Shown piece by piece: positions 13,139-17,241 of a DNA stretch of 17,241 nucleotides. The notes under the pieces were generated by a model that was given only the letters and a program-made list of their open reading frames with translations, searched no databases and was not told the origin of the DNA. Position numbers and translations under genes: made by a program. The DNA lies in assembly GCA_041686315.1 (NCBI GenBank), contig JAWLEC010000057.1, positions 1-17,241 on the forward strand, written 5' to 3'. Numbering within the stretch: position 1 is the stretch's first letter; each line of letters opens with the position of its first letter. The DNA is from Sva-07 sp041686315 (GTDB lineage: Bacteria > Actinomycetota > Acidimicrobiia > Acidimicrobiales > Ilumatobacteraceae).

Positions 13139-14716
13139 GTGGATTCGAGAGCTGCCGATGACCAGACGTTCCACGACGACATCGAGGGCTACTGCGGTCG
13201 CCTCGACTACGGCCACGGCGAGCGGGTCACGGTACACGTGTCGACGCGGCACGCCCGCTACGACGTGCGGGTCGAGCGGTGGGGCGACCGGCGGGAGGTG
13301 GTGTGGGAGACCTCCGGCCTCGCCGGCGAGTACGTCGCACCGCCCGACGACGCCGACTCGGACGGCTGCGGTTGGCCGAGCAGTGTGGAGTTCACGGTCG
13401 ACGAGACGTGGCGGTCGGGCTTCCACCTGGTGACGCTCACGGCCCACGGAGCGCCGGCCGGCCGTGACGTGGCCCACGCGGCGTTCGTGGTGCGTGGCGA
13501 CGTCGCCGCCCCCGCTCCGGCGCTGTACGTCCTCGACACCAACACCTGGCACGCCTACAACACGTGGGGTGGCCGCAGCCTGTACACCGGTGGGCACCGC
13601 GTGTCCCATGCTCGGCCCTTCGGCCGGGGGATGCTCGTGCGCGACGAGGTCGACCGCGACGACCGCAAGGCGAGGCCGGTGCGCCGCGGCGAGGAGCCCG
13701 ACGTCGACGGCACCGTCTTCCAGCGCTATCGCACGGAACACGACTACCCGGCGGCCATCGGCTCGACCGGATGGTTCACGCACGCGCGCCGGTTCGTGGA
13801 GTGGGCCGAGCGCGCCGGGTACCACTTCGACTACGCCGTGTCGTCCGACCTCGAACGCATCCCCGACCTGCTCGCGCCGTACGCCACGCTGATCAGCGTC
13901 GGCCACGACGAGTACTGGTCGGGTGGACAGCGCCGAGCGGTGGAGGACCACGTCCGGCGCGGCGGCAACGTCGCCAGCTTCTCGGGCAACACGATGTTCT
14001 GGCAGGTGCGCATCGAGGACGCCCGCAACGGCCCGGCGATGGTCTGTCACAAGTACTCGGCGCACGAGAACGATCCGGTGGTCGCCGCCGGGCGACCCGG
14101 CGAGATGACCGGGATGTGGGCCGATCCGCTGGTGGGTCGGCCCGAGTGGGAGCTGCTCGGTGCCGGGTCTGCCTTCGGCCTCTACCACCGCTTCGGTGCA
14201 GCTGCGCCCCGTGGGGTCGGCGGGTTCGTCGTGTACCGCAACGATCACTGGATGTTCCGGGGAACCGGGCTGGCCTACGGCGACGTGCTCGGGGCCGACG
14301 ACGGCGTGGTCGGCTACGAGACGGTGGGCTGCCCGGTGAACTTCGACGAGTACCAGTTGCCCGTTGCCGCACACCGGCCCGGCCTGCCCGACGAGGTCGA
14401 GATCGTGGCGTTCACACCATCGGGCAACCTGCGCGTCGGCGAGTATCCGGCGTCGATCTCCGCGCTCAGCGACCAGGGCGACGCCGAGTTCATCGCCGCC
14501 CGGCTCCACGGCGACACGAGCGCGGAGAACCTGGCGCGCGTGCTGCACGGCAACGCCGTGATGCTCACCTGCCGGCCGGCAGGGGCCGGCGGCGGTGAGG
14601 TCGTCACGGTGGGGTCGACCGACTGGGTGTTCGGCCTGGGCGACCCGGCGGTGGCGCAGGTCACCGCCAACGTGCTCGATCACCTGGGAGCACGATCCGC
14701 TCCTCCGAGCGACTGA
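13139..14716 (+). CDS. N,N-dimethylformamidase large (beta) subunit-like protein
   Basis: The 525-residue protein matches the C-terminal domain family of the N,N-dimethylformamidase large subunit (DmfA2 type). Recognisable blocks are the Thr-Trp-His-Ala-Tyr-Asn-Thr-Trp-Gly-Gly-Arg-Ser stretch (136-147), GHDEYWSGGQRRAVEDHV (255-272), SFSGNTMFW (280-288) and TGMWADP (324-330). In DmfA2 a mononuclear iron is held by two Tyr and one Glu; Tyr259 and Glu258 in GHDEYW are in the conserved block, but I cannot assign ligands without an alignment. It is shorter than DmfA2 (about 760 residues), and no gene for the small DmfA1 subunit is adjacent, so the substrate may differ from dimethylformamide. There is no signal peptide, suggesting a cytoplasmic enzyme. 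The GTG start follows GAGACT by six bases; the upstream extension of the frame is a shadow of the SGNH gene. Confidence 0.8.
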   Translation: MDSRAADDQTFHDDIEGYCGRLDYGHGERVTVHVSTRHARYDVRVERWGDRREVVWETSGLAGEYVAPPDDADSDGCGWPSSVEFTVDETWRSGFHLVTLTAHGAPAGRDVAHAAFVVRGDVAAPAPALYVLDTNTWHAYNTWGGRSLYTGGHRVSHARPFGRGMLVRDEVDRDDRKARPVRRGEEPDVDGTVFQRYRTEHDYPAAIGSTGWFTHARRFVEWAERAGYHFDYAVSSDLERIPDLLAPYATLISVGHDEYWSGGQRRAVEDHVRRGGNVASFSGNTMFWQVRIEDARNGPAMVCHKYSAHENDPVVAAGRPGEMTGMWADPLVGRPEWELLGAGSAFGLYHRFGAAAPRGVGGFVVYRNDHWMFRGTGLAYGDVLGADDGVVGYETVGCPVNFDEYQLPVAAHRPGLPDEVEIVAFTPSGNLRVGEYPASISALSDQGDAEFIAARLHGDTSAENLARVLHGNAVMLTCRPAGAGGGEVVTVGSTDWVFGLGDPAVAQVTANVLDHLGARSAPPSD

Positions 14717-14742
14717 CCTGAGCTGGAGTTCGCCCGACGGTG

Positions 14743-14748
14743 TAGAAC
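14743..14748 (+). promoter_or_regulatory. -10-like element of the SulP gene (leaderless start)
   Basis: TAGAAC ends exactly six bases before the GTG at 14755, in the 38-bp gap after the dimethylformamidase-like gene. No Shine-Dalgarno sequence lies between them. Confidence 0.5.
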
Positions 14749-14754
14749 AGCAGC

Positions 14755-16464
14755 GTGGGGATGGTGTCCGACTGGCTGCCCGGGCTCCGCACGGCCCGGC
14801 ACTACGAGCGGCGATGGCTGCGCGACGACATCGTCGCCGGCCTGGTGCTGACCACGGTGCTCGTGCCGGCCGGCATCGGCTACGCCGAGGTCTCCGGCCT
14901 CCCGCCCGTGACCGGGCTGTACGCCACGATCGTGCCGCTGCTGGTGTACGCCCTCGTCGGGTCGTCCCGGGTGCTCGTGCTGGGGCCCGACTCCGCGCTG
15001 GCGCCGATCATCGCCGCGGCCATCACTCCCCTGGCCGCCGGCGACCCCGACCGAGCGGTGGCGCTCGCCGGCTTGTTGGCACTGATGATGGGCGGCCTGC
15101 TGCTGCTCGGCGGCATCTTCCGCCTCGGGTTCGTGACCGACCTGCTGTCGAAGCCGATCCGGCTGGGCTACCTCAACGGGATCGCCCTGGTGGTCATCGT
15201 GAGCCAGTTGCCGAAACTCGTCGGATTCTCGGTCGACGCCGATTCCGTGATCGACGACCTGCGTGGCTTCGTCACCGGCGTGTCCGATGGCGACGCCGGC
15301 ACACTCGCTGCTGCGTTCGGCCTCGTCGGGCTGGCGGTGATCATCGCGCTGGGCACGTGGTGGCAGCGCGCCGGAGCGATGGTCGTGGTCGTGGCGGTCT
15401 CGATGATCGCCATCGCGCTCGGAGGATGGAGCGACGACCTGCCGGTGGTCGGCCGGTTGCCGTCGGGGCTCCCGAGCCCGGCACTCGACGGGTTGTCGTG
15501 GAGCGACGTGCGGTCGCTGGCCGGCCCGGCGTTCGGCATCGCCCTGATCGCCTTCGCCGATACCAGCGTGCTGTCGCGCGTGTTCGCCTCCCGTCACGGC
15601 GCCCAGGTGTCGGGGAGCGACGAGATGCGGGGCATCGGGTTGTCGAACATGGCGGCGGGCGCGTTCGGGGGATTCCCCGTCTCGGCGTCGTCGTCTCGGA
15701 CCCCGGTGGCCGAGCAGGCCGGTGGACACACCCAGCTCGTCGGCGTCGTCGGTGCACTGGCACTCGTCGCCTTCGTCATCGGTGTGCCCGACATCATGCG
15801 CTTGCTGCCCTCGGCCGTGCTGGCAGCCGTCGTGATCGTGGCCGCCTCCACGCTCGCCGATGTGGGAGCGTTCGTCCGACTGGTGCGCATCGACCGCCTC
15901 GACGGTGCGCTGAGTGCGGCAGCGTTCCTGGGCGTGGTGCTGGTCGGGGTGCTCGAGGGCATCGTGATCGCCATCGCACTGTCGCTCGTCGCCTTCGTCG
16001 AGCGGGCGTGGCGCCCCTACCGGGCGGAACTCGGGCGGCGCCCCGGGGTCCGCGGCTATCACGACCTCGACCGCCACCCCGAGGGGCAACGCATCGACGA
16101 CATCGTGATCGTCCGCTTCGACGCGCCGCTGTTCTTCGCCAACGCCGGTCTCTTCGGCGAGTGGGTCCGTGCACGTGTGGCCGATCGCGACGACGTCCGC
16201 CACGTCGTGCTGGCCGCCGAGCCGATCACCGGCATCGATTCCACGGCGGTCGACGAGCTGGTCCAGCTCGACGATGCACTCGCCCGCGACGGCATCGAGC
16301 TGGTCATCGCCGAGCTGAAGGGCCCGGTGAAGGACGATCTGGTGCGGCGTGGCCTCGGCGACCGTTTCGGGCCCGACCGTTTCGCGCCCACGGTGGGCGC
16401 CGCCGTGGACCGCATCCTCGGCCACGAGCGCGACGACATCGGCAAGCCGTCCGATCGCAGCTGA
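14755..16464 (+). CDS. SulP-family (SLC26-like) anion transporter with STAS domain
   Basis: The 569-residue protein has an N-terminal cytoplasmic stretch, a membrane domain of 10 to 14 helices (about 25-415) and a C-terminal STAS domain (about 440-555). Family hallmarks are the VPAGIGYAEVSGLPPVTGLYATIVP region (38-61), VLGPDSALAPIIAAAI (75-90) in the anion-binding core, and GFPVSASSSRTPVAEQAGGHTQL (306-328). The STAS domain has LFFANAGLF (459-467) and GIDSTAVDEL (493-502), where a Ser is often the phosphorylatable or nucleotide-sensitive residue. Members carry sulfate, bicarbonate, fumarate or other anions; no carbonic anhydrase or sulfate-assimilation gene is adjacent, so the substrate is open. 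The GTG at 14755 is supported by the TAGAAC element six bases upstream. A GTG at 14764 (residue 4) would be an alternative. Confidence 0.92.
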   Translation: MGMVSDWLPGLRTARHYERRWLRDDIVAGLVLTTVLVPAGIGYAEVSGLPPVTGLYATIVPLLVYALVGSSRVLVLGPDSALAPIIAAAITPLAAGDPDRAVALAGLLALMMGGLLLLGGIFRLGFVTDLLSKPIRLGYLNGIALVVIVSQLPKLVGFSVDADSVIDDLRGFVTGVSDGDAGTLAAAFGLVGLAVIIALGTWWQRAGAMVVVVAVSMIAIALGGWSDDLPVVGRLPSGLPSPALDGLSWSDVRSLAGPAFGIALIAFADTSVLSRVFASRHGAQVSGSDEMRGIGLSNMAAGAFGGFPVSASSSRTPVAEQAGGHTQLVGVVGALALVAFVIGVPDIMRLLPSAVLAAVVIVAASTLADVGAFVRLVRIDRLDGALSAAAFLGVVLVGVLEGIVIAIALSLVAFVERAWRPYRAELGRRPGVRGYHDLDRHPEGQRIDDIVIVRFDAPLFFANAGLFGEWVRARVADRDDVRHVVLAAEPITGIDSTAVDELVQLDDALARDGIELVIAELKGPVKDDLVRRGLGDRFGPDRFAPTVGAAVDRILGHERDDIGKPSDRS

Positions 16465-16495
16465 CACCGACGATCCGGGACGACATCGCACGGCG

Positions 16496-16888
16496 TCACG
16501 ACGGATCGACGACCGCCACCCCGTTCGACATGGCAGCCGCGGCCAGACGCTCGTCGTAGGTGACGAGCCCCTCGAGGTCGTCGCCCAGGTCGAGAGCGAC
16601 GGCGAGGTGGATCGCATCGAGCGACCTCAGGTCGGGAGGATCGAGGCGACCCGCCTCGGTGAACAGCGCTGACGTGACCTCGACGAGCGTGACGGCCTCC
16701 AGCACGTCTCGGGCCGCCAGCGCGCGATCGGGCACGACACGGCGCACGGCACGCATCAACTCGGTCCGGACCAGGTCACTCGCCACGAGTTCCGGATCGG
16801 CCTCCGCCAGCCACACACGGAGCGCATCCGTCTCCGGTTCGGCCACAACCAGCTTCACCAGCGCGGACGTGTCGAGGAAGAACGCCAC
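16496..16888 (-). CDS. vapC: VapC-type PIN-domain ribonuclease toxin
   Basis: The 130-residue protein has the four acidic residues of the PIN active site: Asp6 (FFLDTSALVKL), Glu44 (VRTELMRAV), Asp91 (LRSLDAIHLA) and Asp112 (VTYDERL). VapC toxins cleave specific RNAs, often tRNAs or rRNA, in a Mg2+-dependent way, and are held inactive by the antitoxin. The GTG at 16886-16888 begins one base after the antitoxin stop (TGAGGTG), indicating coupled translation. The frame stays open back to 17002, but that part is the antitoxin gene read in another frame. With all active-site residues present it should be functional. Confidence 0.9.
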   Translation of the reverse strand: MAFFLDTSALVKLVVAEPETDALRVWLAEADPELVASDLVRTELMRAVRRVVPDRALAARDVLEAVTLVEVTSALFTEAGRLDPPDLRSLDAIHLAVALDLGDDLEGLVTYDERLAAAAMSNGVAVVDPS

Positions 16889-16889
16889 C

Positions 16890-17153
16890 TCAGTACCGCT
16901 CGTCGTCTCGCATCTCGGCGAGCGCCGCAGACAGACTCGGCCCCGGCTCCGGGGCCGGCAGGTCCGACAGCTTGCGACGCGCGGGCCGAGCGCGGCCCGC
17001 ATCGATCACCGCCCGCAGGCGCGACGTCGAGATGGCCGTCATCCGGGCGACGGGCCGACCCCGATCGGTGATCGTGACCGTTGCCCCGGCAGCGGCTTCG
17101 GCCACCACCGCCGAAGCATTCTGCTTCAGCGCACGAATCCCCACTTCCGCCAT
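16890..17153 (-). CDS. Phd/YefM-family antitoxin
   Basis: The 87-residue protein begins MAEVGIRALKQNASAVV and continues with VTITDRGRPVARM, the classic Phd/YefM fold that binds DNA as a dimer. The C-terminal third is Pro/Ala/Arg-rich with an acidic end (MRDDERY), as expected for the disordered part that wraps the toxin. An ATG three codons earlier (17162) lies within the TACAAT -10 element, so the second ATG at 17153, seven bases downstream of it, is the likely start; it also matches the family's usual N-terminus. It is followed by the PIN toxin gene with a one-base gap. Autorepression through the inverted repeat at its promoter is likely. Confidence 0.88.
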   Translation of the reverse strand: MAEVGIRALKQNASAVVAEAAAGATVTITDRGRPVARMTAISTSRLRAVIDAGRARPARRKLSDLPAPEPGPSLSAALAEMRDDERY

Positions 17154-17173
17154 GTGCTTCATTGTAGCACATG
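17151..17173 (-). promoter_or_regulatory. Toxin-antitoxin promoter inside an inverted repeat (probable autoregulatory operator)
   Basis: CATGTGCT and AGCACATG form perfect 8-bp arms around seven bases. On the minus strand the -10 element TACAAT (17161-17166) lies in the middle and the ATG at 17153-17151 forms the end of one arm. A Phd-type dimer bound here would block both the -10 region and the transcription start. The mRNA would be leaderless or nearly so. Confidence 0.65.
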
Positions 17174-17224
17174 TCGGATCATGGGTGTTTGCGGGTCACG
17201 GCCCGGACTGGGATCCTGGTTCCC

Positions 17225-17241
17225 GTGATCATCGCCGCACG
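17225..17241 (+). CDS. Possible start of a + strand gene cut by the window edge
   Basis: GTG at 17225 begins an open frame (VIIAA...) of which only five codons are visible. GATCCT (17212-17217) lies seven bases upstream, the same -10/start spacing as other genes here. It would be divergent from the toxin-antitoxin pair. Nothing can be said about its product. Confidence 0.3.

Noticed and set aside
16465..16495. Possible terminator between the SulP and PIN toxin genes
   Set aside because: The 31-bp gap has only weak complementary segments and no T-run; not enough to support a call.
13034..16617. Minus-strand open frames of 549 and 645 codons opposite the dimethylformamidase-like and SulP genes
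   Set aside because: No domain is visible, and His/Arg/Gln/Asp-rich composition is typical of antisense frames here.

Overview
The window is very GC-rich, gene-dense DNA from what looks like a high-GC actinobacterium. The protein repertoire suggests a free-living Acidimicrobiia (Ilumatobacter-like) lineage: DUF6390 next to hydrogenase genes, secreted domains with an 'LLDTR' motif, and a dimethylformamidase-like enzyme. This placement is inference from gene content and codon bias; no rRNA or other phylogenetic marker is present. No gap above about 115 bp lacks a gene, and I saw no tRNA, rRNA, CRISPR array, insertion sequence, phage gene or origin.

Region 1 (1-6605, + strand) is a tightly packed [NiFe]-hydrogenase operon. 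It reads: end of a HypC-type chaperone, a ten-helix EamA/DMT permease, a DUF6390 protein, then the four subunits of a group 3b (sulfhydrogenase-type, NAD(P)-linked) hydrogenase in the order beta (Fe-S), gamma (FAD/NAD(P)), delta (small), alpha (large, NiFe), and last the maturation protease. Most junctions are ATGA or GTGA overlaps, so translation is probably coupled. The expected electron path is H2 <-> NiFe site (alpha) <-> Fe-S clusters of delta and beta <-> FAD of gamma <-> NAD(P)H. HypC and the protease serve assembly of the large subunit. The roles of the permease and of DUF6390 are unknown.

Region 2 (6554-9837, - strand) holds four housekeeping-like genes: an MDR-superfamily oxidoreductase, whose 3' end overlaps the hydrogenase protease gene by 52 bp, a trehalose-6-phosphate phosphatase (OtsB), a fumarylacetoacetate-hydrolase-family enzyme, and acylphosphatase.

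Region 3 (9915-14716) concerns the cell surface and small-molecule metabolism. A Tat-exported lipoprotein with three beta-rich domains and an M14 zinc carboxypeptidase domain (+) converges on a secreted SGNH-hydrolase lipoprotein (-); their stop codons abut in TGATCA. The SGNH gene has a clear lipoprotein signal peptide in frame but no ATG, GTG or TTG to start it; an ATC is the best candidate. It is divergent from a DmfA2-like dimethylformamidase large-subunit homologue.

Region 4 (14743-17241) holds a SulP anion transporter with a STAS domain (+), a Phd/VapC-type toxin-antitoxin pair (-) whose promoter lies inside an 8-bp inverted repeat, and possibly the first codons of another + strand gene at the right edge.

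A theme across regions 2-4 is that most separately transcribed genes carry a -10-like hexamer exactly 6 or 7 nt before the start codon, the signature of leaderless transcripts. Most internal genes of the hydrogenase operon use Shine-Dalgarno sequences instead.
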